This document shows, piece by piece, positions 26,624 to 37,266 of a stretch of DNA of 64,000 nt (within the stretch, counting starts at the first letter, position 1; every line of letters begins with the position of its first letter). Source of the stretch: Antedon bifida (Eukaryota > Echinodermata > Crinoidea > Comatulida > Antedonidae); assembly GCA_963402885.1 (NCBI GenBank), contig OY727098.1, positions 25,148,417 through 25,212,416 of the forward strand, read 5' to 3'. Both the position numbers and the translations under genes were made by a program. A model generated the notes under the pieces. It had not been told where the DNA came from and did not search any database. It saw nothing but the letters and a program-made list of their open reading frames with translations.

Positions 26624-29600
26624 ATGGAAATTCTGTACATCCTACTATTCTTGGCGCAACATGTAATATTATGTTCATGTGAAGACCAACCACGACAGTG
26701 CAGTGAACTTCAAGTTGGACAATATCCTTTAAAAAGTATTGTACTTAAAGAGTTAGTACTGTATTAAGTAAAGGTTTATGTATCTATTAAGTTAAGCAAA
26801 AATAATGTACATATTATAAGATAAAAATTATTAACATTTACCAGTTTATACTATAATTGTCTTCTAAGGCTGTGTTTATACAACACCCTAAATTTGAACA
26901 CGTCTTTAATTTTTAGCGTGTTGCACGGGCCGAGGTCAACCCCACAAAAACCTTGCAGTTATACATTAAATCGTAATACCGTGTTATACCATAGTTCATA
27001 ATCCTAAGTTGTATATATACTCGCATGCATTATGAATTAATATTAGTTTATTAAGGATTTTAATAAAAAGTGTGATTTCGTTTAAAATTTAGCTTATTCA
27101 GTTATTGATTTTTTAAATCTGCTTTTGAAATTAGAAAAAAAATGTTTTAGAATTAGGATAAAACTATGCTACATTTTGCCAAATTATGCCAACATTTGAT
27201 TAGCGTTAATGTTAAGTGCTAATTCAGTAAAAATATGCAAGAAAAGGACAGTTATCTACTAGATTTGGTCAACATTTTCACAGCACATACTTATATTTAA
27301 CGAGAGGTCAAAACAATACCCTGATGACACTTTCAACACGCCAACAGCAACTGGGAATCCACAAAATTTTAGGATTCAGCCAAGTAGCCTTTTTTGCAAT
27401 TAAAATCTCATTACACGGAATCTCTTCGATGTTATACTTCTCGTAGGCGTGTTGAATATGCGTGTAATAGCGTCTTATATAAACGCGCCCTAAGTTATTC
27501 TTACAGTTACTGTTTTCTTATTTTTATATTTTCTAATCTGTAAGAAATGATATGTAAAAGGAGGTACTTAAAATAGAGGTGATTTAGCTAACTGTATTCT
27601 GCAGTGCTATATTACTCAATTTAAAATACAATACATAGGTTTTAACACAAATAATATATATTATAGCATAGAGCCCTCTTCTTTTGAGTAATAAAATCCT
27701 TAACCCGTATGTGTACGTATAAATGCAAAGAGCCTGAGATTGATGATTACAGGCAGTCTGCTGTGAACTGCGATGAATCGAGGAAGGTCAAAGGTGACTA
27801 TATAATATCGACTTTGTGCTAGCAGCAATAATAAAAACACTCCTTCATTGTAATCACTTTTGGAGAGAGGCTGCTGTGGATGCAGGACTCTCCATCTAAG
27901 TGCAAAACTTATACTGGGTATATATTTATAAACTACTACCATATATTCAGGTCTAATCCCACCCTCTACTTTATGTCTGATTTCACAAACAGGCATATCA
28001 CCGGGTATAGTCCCAGTATTGACATGATCTGGATGTAGGACTCTCTCTATCCAGTTCAGATGAGTTTTTACAAGAAATGCTTACCAATCATTTTTTTTGA
28101 TGAACCAGGCTCTCCCTGGATATAGTCCCACTCCCAAAGTTGGCCCAATTTTGTGTTCTAGGGGGTGGGATTATACCAGAGGATATACGATATTTGAAAA
28201 CCTAAAACTGTTTAGTAAAATTTATGCAAGAATATCAACATTTTGTTTTGTAGTTGAATGCATGCCTGTAGCAAATATTACATGTGATGGCGTCATGTAC
28301 AATGGGACAACAGTTAGCAATAGCATAGTGAAAGAAGTGGACTGTAGATACACGTAAGCGAAGAACTTGTAACGCAAGAATCTCCTGTTCTTCAATTTGC
28401 ATTCAAAACACTGTATCGGAAGTACAGGGTTAAAAGGTCAAACTGGGCGACGCCATTTCACAGCAGGAAGTCAAAACTATTAATTCCCATAGAGGGCTCA
28501 GTCAATTAATCTATCCCCTCTACAGTATAGCAAAGATTTTGCCTTTCTAAATTGGAGAGGGCGTGCTACTTCATGGCTCACAATGGCGCCACCCATTAGC
28601 TCTATTCTATCCTACAATGCCTTTCGAAATTGTTACACGCTTTGGACGAACAGGAGATTCTTGTGTTATAAGTTCTTTGACGCAAGTCAAATATACTATG
28701 GCCAACAGCCCCTATTAAAGGGACACGTTGTTGGGTCCCAAAGGTGTCCCCTAATAGGGGTCTAACTGTACCTGTAATTATGCATAACAGTTACTATACA
28801 TGAAGGTAGTTTATATTAAAGCTTTGTCTACACTATCAAACTTTATGTGACAAAAAAATGTGATGTGCCCACATATGGACATGATGATGTCATATCACTA
28901 CCATATTTGGGGATATCACACTTTTTTGATAGTGTAGACAGAGCCTTAATGTAAAAATATAGTAATGACACATTATAACATTTTTCAGAACCCAATATTC
29001 TTACACAACATCTTTGCTACTGTCAATATTCCTTGGCATGTTTGGTGTGGACAGGATGTATCTTGGCTATCCAGCTCTTGGGCTTCTCAAGTTCTGTACT
29101 TTAGGATTTCTATTCGTTGGCCAGTTTTTAGATATCATCTTAATTGCAACACAGGTAAGTTCTTCTCCCCCCGGTTTTTAGGGAATCCTATTTTGTTCAT
29201 AGACATACAGTACATAAGAAATAGGCCAACTCCAACAACACAATTATAGCTCAAAAATTAACTTTGGAGAGTGACCACACAATGATGGCTGCATCACAAT
29301 AAGATACGCCAGTTCAAATTCATGCTTCCTACTTATAGGATTATAAGTATTATCACCACTTTTTTATATACTATTAAATAATATTTAAATAATACAGATA
29401 CAGCTGCAGCTATTCGCATTACTTTTCTAGCGCTTATATGTCTGTGGTTTTGCTAAACTACAATATATTGTGTTTTTGGAAATGGTAGATGCTATTCTCT
29501 TTATATTAATTAATTGAAATGTGTGTGGTTCTTGGCTAATATAGTTGGTTGTTTTTCGATACAATAGTATTCATTGTCATTTAAACAACAAGGTAAAAAT

Positions 29601-30022
29601 GAAATTTGATTGAATTTAACATGCAATTAGACATATGAATACAATATATAAAGGTAGATCTTTATATAAATCCAAAGGCAAATTACTGAAAAAATGACAA
29701 TGCTGTGGGTATCAGTGGCTGGATCTCAATGGAGATACAAAAAAAAGCGCGAAAAGCTAAATCAAAACGATAAAGTAAAACAGCCAGAAAAGTTAGCAGA
29801 GCTTTCGGGCAACACTAGCCCTTCATCAGTGCAAGTGTCATAGATCTTTATATATATAGATGATATCTGATTTCTGTATTTATTTCTTTTTAGGTGGTTA
29901 AACCAGCAGATGGTTCAGACTATATTATCAATTACTATGGACCAATGCTAAACAAGATGGAAATTAATAACAATACGTATATTATGCCGCCACCAACGGC
30001 AAATTATGTGGATGAATTATGA
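26624..30022 (+). CDS. TM2D1: TM2 domain-containing protein 1
   Basis: Coding exons 26624-26721, 27717-27793, 28254-28353, 28989-29154 and 29894-30022 give 189 aa (human about 207). An N-terminal signal peptide (MEILYILLFLAQHVILC) is followed by a Cys-rich luminal part with CSELQVGQY, KCKEPEIDDY, SAVNC and the glycosylation site NIT-C. The TM2 domain then has two hydrophobic helices around a turn reading GVDRMYLGYPALGLLKFC; vertebrate TM2D1 has DRF where this has DRM. The C-terminus begins VVKPADGSDYIINYYGP, as in the family. TM2D1 is known as a beta-amyloid-binding membrane protein; fly relatives act in Notch signalling and phagocytosis. Intron 1 can only be joined in frame as an AT-AC intron (ATATCCTT donor, TCCTTAAC branch site, AC end). 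Introns 2-4 are ordinary GT-AG. Confidence 0.94.
26722..27716 (+). other. U12-type AT-AC intron of TM2D1
   Basis: The intron starts ATATCCTTT, an exact minor-spliceosome 5' splice site. It has TCCTTAAC (27697-27704), a textbook U12 branch-site element, and ends in AC at 27716, about 13 bases after the branch adenosine. Joining here gives QVGQYKCKEPEI, aligning without gaps to the family pattern VGQYICKDPKI. No GT-AG pair gives that protein. Confidence 0.88.
28817..28949. mobile_element. TA-MITE copy 4
   Basis: Complete, with both inverted ends and TTAA-like flanks. It ends about 40 bases before TM2D1 exon 4. Confidence 0.9.
29695..29842 (+). repeat. Dispersed repeat R-B, copy 1
   Basis: TATCAGTGGCTGGATCTCAA and CTAAATCAAAACGATAAAGT are shared with 61499-61580. 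This copy also carries GCTTTCGGGCAACACTAGCC and CTTCATCAGTGC, which the other lacks. It lies in TM2D1 intron 4. Confidence 0.65.
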
Positions 30023-30136
30023 CAGAGGCAATTATACCAGCCATCTTAATTTTGTATAAATTTATTTAGATAATATCCGGTTGTTATAGACATTTTAAAG
30101 AAGTTTTCCAACATACATTTTCAATAATAATTATTT

Positions 30137-30142
30137 AATAAA
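30137..30142 (+). terminator. TM2D1 poly(A) signal
   Basis: AATAAA lies 115 bases after the TM2D1 stop codon. Confidence 0.6.
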
Positions 30143-30302
30143 TCTATTAGAATTAAAATACATATTTTGATATATAGACCTACTGTATACGGAGAAAATC
30201 CTTTTGAGACGTTTATTTTTCATATCCAATAACATCTGGAGAATTAATTGAAATATCGAGAGACTTGAGAGGTCTACTCTAACAAAGACTATTGTTCTCT
30301 AG

Positions 30303-30434
30303 TCCTCTGTCCACACTTTCAAACTTTATGTGACAAAAAAAATGTGATGTGCCCATATATGAACATGATGATGTCATATCACTACCATATTTGGGCACAT
30401 CACATGTCTAGTTTAATAGTGTAGACAGAGCTTA
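30303..30434. mobile_element. TA-MITE copy 5, abutting TRMT13 stop
   Basis: This is a near-complete element whose right end (GTGTAGACAGAGCTTA) finishes four bases before the TRMT13 stop codon at 30439-30441. With a minus-strand AATAAA at 30212-30217, the TRMT13 3' UTR would consist largely of this hairpin. Confidence 0.85.
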
Positions 30435-30438
30435 AGAT

Positions 30439-33400
30439 TCATGTTTTGACACTTTTGCTTGCGATAAACACAACGTTCTCCAAAGATATTTCCTGCTGTA
30501 TATAGTAAACCAAGTCTACGTTAAATCCATGACCCTGCATGTACTTGACCCGACCTAGGTCAATTAGGCGTTTACACTGCCTTCCAATTTCAGCTCTTTC
30601 CTCAGCATTCATCCCGCCTGACCTGTGTAGTATAAAAATTATTGTTGTTATTATTCTTATGTTACTAAATATTGCAAAGGATTTGGATATATTTAAACAA
30701 TTTAGCATGTGCTTAATAAAATTATTGGGGGATTTTTTTGGCTATAATTTTATCAACAGCATACAAATTCTAGATTCAGTGTTTCATTGAGCGTTTTAGT
30801 TAGCCAATCAGCTCAAACAATTACCCATTACTGTAGTATACAAAATATTTTTGAAAGAAAGAATATATTATGGAGTTTTGACCCAGTTGCAGCTCAGGTC
30901 ATAACTTGTTTGTATATATTATGTAATATTTGTACAAATGAATTAAAAAGAAAACATTCACAATGTTTCAGTTTCCTACCTGCTTAGAGATGTCTGTGCA
31001 GTTTCAGATGTGTTACCCTGATTGTGTGATTCAGTATCATTTACTAAATGATCAGACTCGTCATTTTTTTTTGTTCCACAAACAGCCCAACTAGTTAATC
31101 TGGTCATGACCCTAAATTCCTCTGGACTAAAGTCCATCTCCTTGAAGAACTCTTTCCCGATGTAGTTTTTCCAGTTGCAACGATGATGGCAACATAAAGC
31201 AAAGACAGTTCCAGACACTTGTCTTTTATCTGGTGTGTCTTTGGAAGAAGCACATAGCCGTTTGGCCATAGGTTCGTTGACCTCTTGGTCATTAACTTTG
31301 ACATTCTCTTCCTTTGGTATATCACTTTTTGATTCAGTTGTACTTCCATTATTATCTGTGTTACTGTTAAAAGTAATTAAACATCGCAGCGCAAGATCTG
31401 AAATTGAATCGTTATATTAGTGAGTTAAAAAGAGATTCCTTAGATTCTCTGGAAAAAACACAATCTTGACATGACAATTACTACAACCATTTTGAGAAAT
31501 GTTTAATCTTTTCCATTGTAGTATATTGCGTCATAAATGACTGGCAAAATCTGTCCTACAGTAAATAATACTCAAATTAAACAGTCCTAGGAGTTATTGG
31601 GATGCTCCACAAGTTAAAAATAAGCAACAAGGTCTTGACATACTGTAAACTTAAAGCTCTGTGTAGACTATCAATCTAGTTTGACAAAAACAAAGAAAGT
31701 GTGATGTGCACAAATATGGTAGTGATATGACATCATCGTGGCCATATATGGGCACATCATGTTTTTTTTTGTTACATAAAGTTTGATAGTGTAGACAGAG
31801 CTTTAGACAGGTGTAAAAGAAAGTTAAATTTGACACATTCAGAAGCAATGCTTGTATCCATCGGTCTTTCTATATATTCTATTTATAAAGCTCCAATACC
31901 TGTTGCTGCACCACACAGATGCTTGCTGATGCCAACAATTGGTTGACCTTTGTCCTTGATCCCTGGAACTGACGCTAGGTCAAGGTCACTAATATCGAGG
32001 TTGAGACGCTCAAACTTCGGCCCATGATTACGATGGTAACAATCCAACTGAAATTATATAAATATCTACAGTAACTGTATAGAATACATATATTTTATTA
32101 AATTGTGAATATTTACTATTCCGATCACTGTGGAACAACGGCTACCTGGAAAGTAAATCGATAAATGTTATAGTTGCTTCCTAATTTCTAGGTAGGTACC
32201 ATTTATACTCTTTACTCAGCATACTACTTGGTAACCAAGATTTTTTAAATCATTTTTGGCCAATAAATATTATGATCATTGCAAAAAAACGGTAACTGAC
32301 TGACCTTTCTACGGTTGTGACCTCTATCTATCAAAATGAACTTTACGTCTGTTGAATCGGAGAGAGCTTTCTGTAACCAATGAGACAACTGACCTGAGAC
32401 AATATTCAAAGAAATGAGAAATTAATATTGTAATTAGTGAGATTAAATAGCTAATATAAACAAAACTAACTATGTATCTTTAGGGTAGAGGCAGTACTTC
32501 AATAAGCTCATATCCCCATTTTGCATTTTGAGTTTCTCATGAACAATCTAGTAATAACTAACATCTTTCATTATTATTTGCATTCTGTAACTTGACCTGG
32601 TTCAAAATGTTTACATACAGCTCAATTTATTCATATAATAATTATTTTGATTATGCAAACTATATTTCATCTTCAATAACATGTTGTCATCATAATCATG
32701 ACTGCTATTACCTCTACCAGCTCCAAATTCAATAAAACTTGTTTCATTTTTAAGAAACTTTTTCTTTTTAAGGTGCCCCAGCAAAGAAGCTTGCTGTAAT
32801 AGATGTTTCCGTGCGGATATTCCATTCATAGAGTTATCTAATTCCTCACGGAAGACTTCATGATCCAAAACTTCATCTTGCAACATAATCTTTGCATCTA
32901 AAATGATTGAAATTGATTACAGTAATCAATATGTTAAAAAACACGGATGAGCAAAAACATACAATTTTTTGTGTCATTTAAAAAAAAACATCAGAAAATC
33001 TATTTATGGTTTCTCACTAAGAGTCAACCACTCTAATAGTATCCTGGTTATGTTCATTATGAGAAAGGCCTTTTACGGCTCAGCAATGGATGCAAACTGG
33101 GGATTTTTACTCCGAGAGATTTAATGTACACATATTACCAGTTTGTGGTCCATGGGCTTTTGTATTATTATTGTATTGTTTTATTATGTAATTATGTATA
33201 TTAGTTAAGAGCTTTGTATCTGTAATACTGTATATGTACATTTGAATACGAAATAAAGAATAAAAATGAATGAAATTAGTGTACATACATACAAGTTCAA
33301 ATTTACAATACAATTGCATTATGTATACCTTTGTAACATTTCTTCACTTTAAAAATGATGGAGTTTAAATGTTTCTGATCCATTGACGAGATCGATACCT

Positions 33401-34504
33401 TTAAAAATAAATTTTTATTAAAAATAAAATTCTTTCTGAAAAAATGGTAGTAAAATCAGAAAAAAACCATGTGTCTTTTTTAAATTTTCATAAAGACTAT
33501 AGAGGACACTTTTTAGCATGAACCGTAATTTAATATAAATTAATTAACTTTTCTAATAATTTTTAAACTTTGAATATGAAAATAATACCTCATTTTGTTC
33601 CAATGCATCATCACCAGAACCAGCATTTATGTCTTTTTTATAATATACCTGAAAAACATATTTAAATACTAATTGCAATTAATACAAATATTATAAATTA
33701 TATGGGGTACAGTTTGAAAAAATCGTATTCCAAGAACATTAAATATTAATTTGTTTAATATAAAGAAAATTCACAATACAGTCAGTCAACTATTTCATTG
33801 CCCACTATTTTAAAACATAACATTTAAATAATATAATTTATAAATAATAATAAATTATACAATAGCCTATCTATCTAAATGAAATTGAAATGTTTATAAA
33901 AACAAAACAGCAACAACTTTTAAACTTACATAGTTTTGTTTAACTTTCGCATTGCACTTTTTGAGATGTTTCTGGAGCTGGTCTTCGTATATTGTACTAA
34001 AAATGTAACACAAATTATAAATAGCCTAGGCCCTAGCTAGGCCTAATAAGCATTCTTCAATATTATTTTATAAAAAAAATTATTTTCTATTTTAAATTAT
34101 GTTGGATAACATATTTTTTTTAAATTATAAATTGAACCTGTACACTTTTCAAACTGCAATAAATAAACTGAGTTGAAACATTTTGGGCTAGGCCTAGAAC
34201 ACACATAAATAAATTTCACACTGCAGGCGGCGAGGGGCATCACACCAACCACGCAGATGACGAGTTGATGGGCTTTTAGGCCTACTTACTGTTTGTGGTC
34301 GACAGGACAGGGAATTCGTTTTCTGCAATTGGATTCTATTAAATTTGACGAAAATAATATATGTTCACCACAATAGTTTTTTCCTATGCCCGGAATGAGC
34401 TTACAGTATCGTTTTTTCCTTTCTACAAAATATTGACATCGTCGCTCACCAGCTTCAATGGGCGCAGCCATTTTGTAATCTAAGTGTTCGCTTGGTGGCG
34501 CCAT
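30439..34504 (-). CDS. TRMT13: tRNA 2'-O-methyltransferase TRM13 homolog
   Basis: Nine coding exons: 34504-34290, 33996-33930, 33648-33589, 33398-33329, 32897-32712, 32393-32305, 32047-31900, 31397-30980 and 30622-30439. All phases agree; 478 aa (human about 481). The order of motifs matches the family: an N-terminal CCCH finger (RRCQYFVERKKRYC, then NYCGEH), a CHHC finger (CPVDHKHTIYEDQLQKHLKK, then C), the AdoMet-binding loop FIEFGAGRGQLSHWL, GISKHLCGAATDLALRC, ALCCHHRCNW, and the C-terminal GHGFNVDLVYYIQQEISLEN. The enzyme methylates the 2'-OH of nucleotide 4 in the acceptor stem of certain tRNAs (Gly, Pro, His). The first exon carries an AAAATGGCTGCG YY1-like motif around a second in-frame Met (residue 12), so translation could begin at either. 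It is head-to-head with EFCAB14 and tail-to-tail with TM2D1. Confidence 0.96.
31653..31804. mobile_element. TA-MITE copy 6
   Basis: A complete copy with both inverted ends; the left end has one change (CTGTGTAGACTATC). It lies in the TRMT13 intron between exons 7 and 8. Confidence 0.88.
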
Positions 34505-35503
34505 TTATACTAGTTGTCGTTTTATGCGTTAATTAATATTATAAATGTATTAAAAATTGGTCCATCCCAAATTACACTCATACTCATATGATAGCGATGT
34601 TGTTCAGGCCTTTATGGTTCGGGAGAATCCCTTGACGTCAGAATTGAACGCAAATGTGTTTATATGCCTTAAAAGGTCAAAGATCATTTTCCACCATTTC
34701 TAATGAATTTTTGAAAAAATACTTCATTATAAGAATTATAAATATGTATAAGAAACATTTTGGTGTCTCTCGGGCCAATGGTAACCGAGATACAGTGTCA
34801 TATGCCTTGTAAAGTCAAGATCAAATTTAACCACTTTCCCCCATCCCCTGATGTCTGGAGGAATTTGTTGGTGTATATTGGTATGTGATAGAGTATGAAT
34901 CTGCAAAAAAACCTTTGTTAATAATTTTTTCACAGAAAAATCAAGATATTCCCTAACTAAAACAATTGTAAAGACTCTGCTTTGTTTCTGTAAGATCAAA
35001 TACGCAATGTTAGGTCGCGAAAATTCCCAAAATAAGATCATGAGGTCGCGGTCAAAAAAGGTTGCGAAACGCTGGTATAAACAGTCGGCACACCGTTAAA
35101 TTAATTAAACAGATTTTTTAAATAATTTTCTTTTACAACTTACACTGTATATACCTAGATAGGATATGAAGGGGAAGAGAGAGGAGAGAGAGAAAACGAT
35201 ATAAGGCGGGGACTAGCTCCAATGCTCACCTATATATTCCAAGGTTTATTTTAATTAAAAATAATAATAACTATATAAATATTTCAAAATGTTGAAATGT
35301 TAGTGTCATGTGCTTTGGTGTGATGTTGAACAACTGTGTTTAAAATCAATGAGATGATGATTGGAATCATTTAAATAACAAAAGAAAGAAAAATCGATAT
35401 TTCGAAATATTTTCCAATCTGTGATAGTTTCAATGTAATTCGAGAGAGATCACGTAACTAAATACAACTGGTAAACACATAGGCGTATTTAAATAGGAAA
35501 ATA
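34505..35503. promoter_or_regulatory. Divergent promoter region TRMT13 / EFCAB14
   Basis: 999 bases separate the TRMT13 ATG from the upstream EFCAB14 start. No coding sequence is seen. A CATATGCCTT-AAAGTCAA segment occurs twice (near 34661 and 34800) and a GAGAGAG tract lies near 35180. Promoter function is inferred from layout. Confidence 0.4.
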
Positions 35504-37266
35504 ATGTCCAGAGGAACGACTTACGGAACTGCTCCCCATTCTCAGTCAGTCGACATGGAAGATAGAGAAGCTGGAAAACAACTTCTGCCGACTAATGCCA
35601 TGGGTAGCGATGACTCGGATGACTTGCAGGAGTTTTCGTTGCCTCCTCCCAGGAAAAGTGCTGTTCGGCATAATAGGAAGTAAGTTACTTTTGAGTTAGT
35701 TTTGATGATTGATGACGAAGGCGATGAAATCCATTTTTTATGAGATGACGGGGGGTGGAGTGAGCTAGTTTGCAAACAATACGACTGAAAAAAATCTGAA
35801 AATATTTTTACTTGTAACCGTTGTCGAAGACCACTACATCATTCTATTCAACACTTGTACTTACCCAAAAAAAGTGTTGGTATAACATTTTTCTTCGTCT
35901 GGGGCTTTTATTGAAGTATGATGTGAAAGTGAAGAGATCACCTCTCGCTAAACATAATAAGGCACGCACGTTAGTTCGATTCAGTATCCTCGTGTATACA
36001 TAATTCCATTTTACCCAAAGGTACGTTTTATTTTCTCTTTATGAGTGGGCTGTTGTACCGGTACCTGCCCATCATGCAAAAAGTCATTATTATTGTTTTT
36101 ATCTCAGTATATATGCCTACTAGAATTTTAAAAGGCTGTTAAAATCTTCAGTGAAATGATTTGTTTTATAAGCCTAATATCAGTAATACTAAATTTGTCT
36201 AAATGTATAGTCTACGGACTAAGTTTAAATTGGATTTCCCGTACAGTAGGCCTACTATTTCGGTGGTGGTGTTGGGCCAATACATTCAAAGTAAGTAACA
36301 AAATGATCATATATTACACGTCCAATTTGTTTAGACCGATTTTTCACAAGTGCATTCACGATGTGCAACAGGTGTCAGTTATAGATTGTTTTATCGATTG
36401 TGACGTTTCTGTTGAGTAATAGGCCTGGCGGACCACCTATTGATATTGTTGTGTAATAAAAGATAAAGGTAAAATCACCACAACCGATTGCTGCTATAGA
36501 ACCCACGTTGAGCTTAATATTGAATCACTAACCACACCGCCCGCCGAAGCGCGCGCGCAGCGTGTCAATTGTCGTGCGATTCGTCGAGCATCGATTGAAT
36601 TTGGGATATGAAAAAAAATCAGAACTTTAAAACCTCAAATAATCTGTCATTCCAAACAATATCCGTTTCGGTTTAAACTTTTGGCCCTGAAAAAAAGTCT
36701 CTCATATGCCCTCTAAAGCTCTGTCTACACCATCAAACTTTATGTGACAAAAAAATGTGATGTGGCCATATATGGACATGATGATGTCATATCACTACCA
36801 TATTGTGCATATCACTTCCATATTTGGGCACATCACACTTTTTTTTTGTTTTAGACCTAGGCCTATAGAATAATAATCCTTTGCAACAACTTTGATAAAT
36901 TAATCTCACTCTCTTAAGTTAGAACGAGCGTTGAGAAATAAGCCCGCTTTTGTATGAATTTTGAAATGACGTCATCATCTCATCATCAGTGGAAAAATAT
37001 AAATATTGTGGTGTAGGATAAATGCACTGATTTCAAATTTATTTAACAATAATGAATATTCTTTATTTTTTTTATCCTTTTCTTTTTTTTTATTTTCAGA
37101 AAACTGTCGAGTCGAGCCGTTGGGGATGACATTTCATCATTCAATGTCGTTGTTGCCTTAAAATTCATGTTGGTTGTCTTTATGCTAACGTGTATGTGCG
37201 GATTGTGTATAATATCACTGAGTCTGAAAACTGAAATCGAGAGTTTAAAAAGCAAGGTTGATATGT
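35504..37266 (+). CDS. EFCAB14: EFCAB14 alternative N-terminal module A
   Basis: Exon A1 (35504-35679) encodes MSRGTTYGTAPHSQS and then an acidic stretch, MGSDDSDDLQEFSLPPPRK. Exon A2 (37100-37266) encodes a linker with SSRAVGDDISSF, a hydrophobic helix VVALKFMLVVFMLTCMCGLC and the start of the coiled coil (LKTEIESLKSKV). A1 leaves phase 2 and A2 leaves phase 1, the same as module B, so A2 joins exon 41481 in frame. This start is the one nearest the TRMT13 divergent promoter. I know of no vertebrate counterpart of A1. Confidence 0.75.

Noticed and set aside
27541..27570. AAATGATATGTAAAAGGAGG as a TM2D1 exon (reading MICKR)
   Set aside because: It fits the ICK motif only by chance. The exon at 27717-27793, reached by an AT-AC intron, gives a far better and longer match.
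37200..37266. Alternative donor AGCAAG/GTTGAT for EFCAB14 exon A2
   Set aside because: It would leave phase 0, which does not fit the next exon; GATATGT/GTAAGT gives phase 1 and matches module B.
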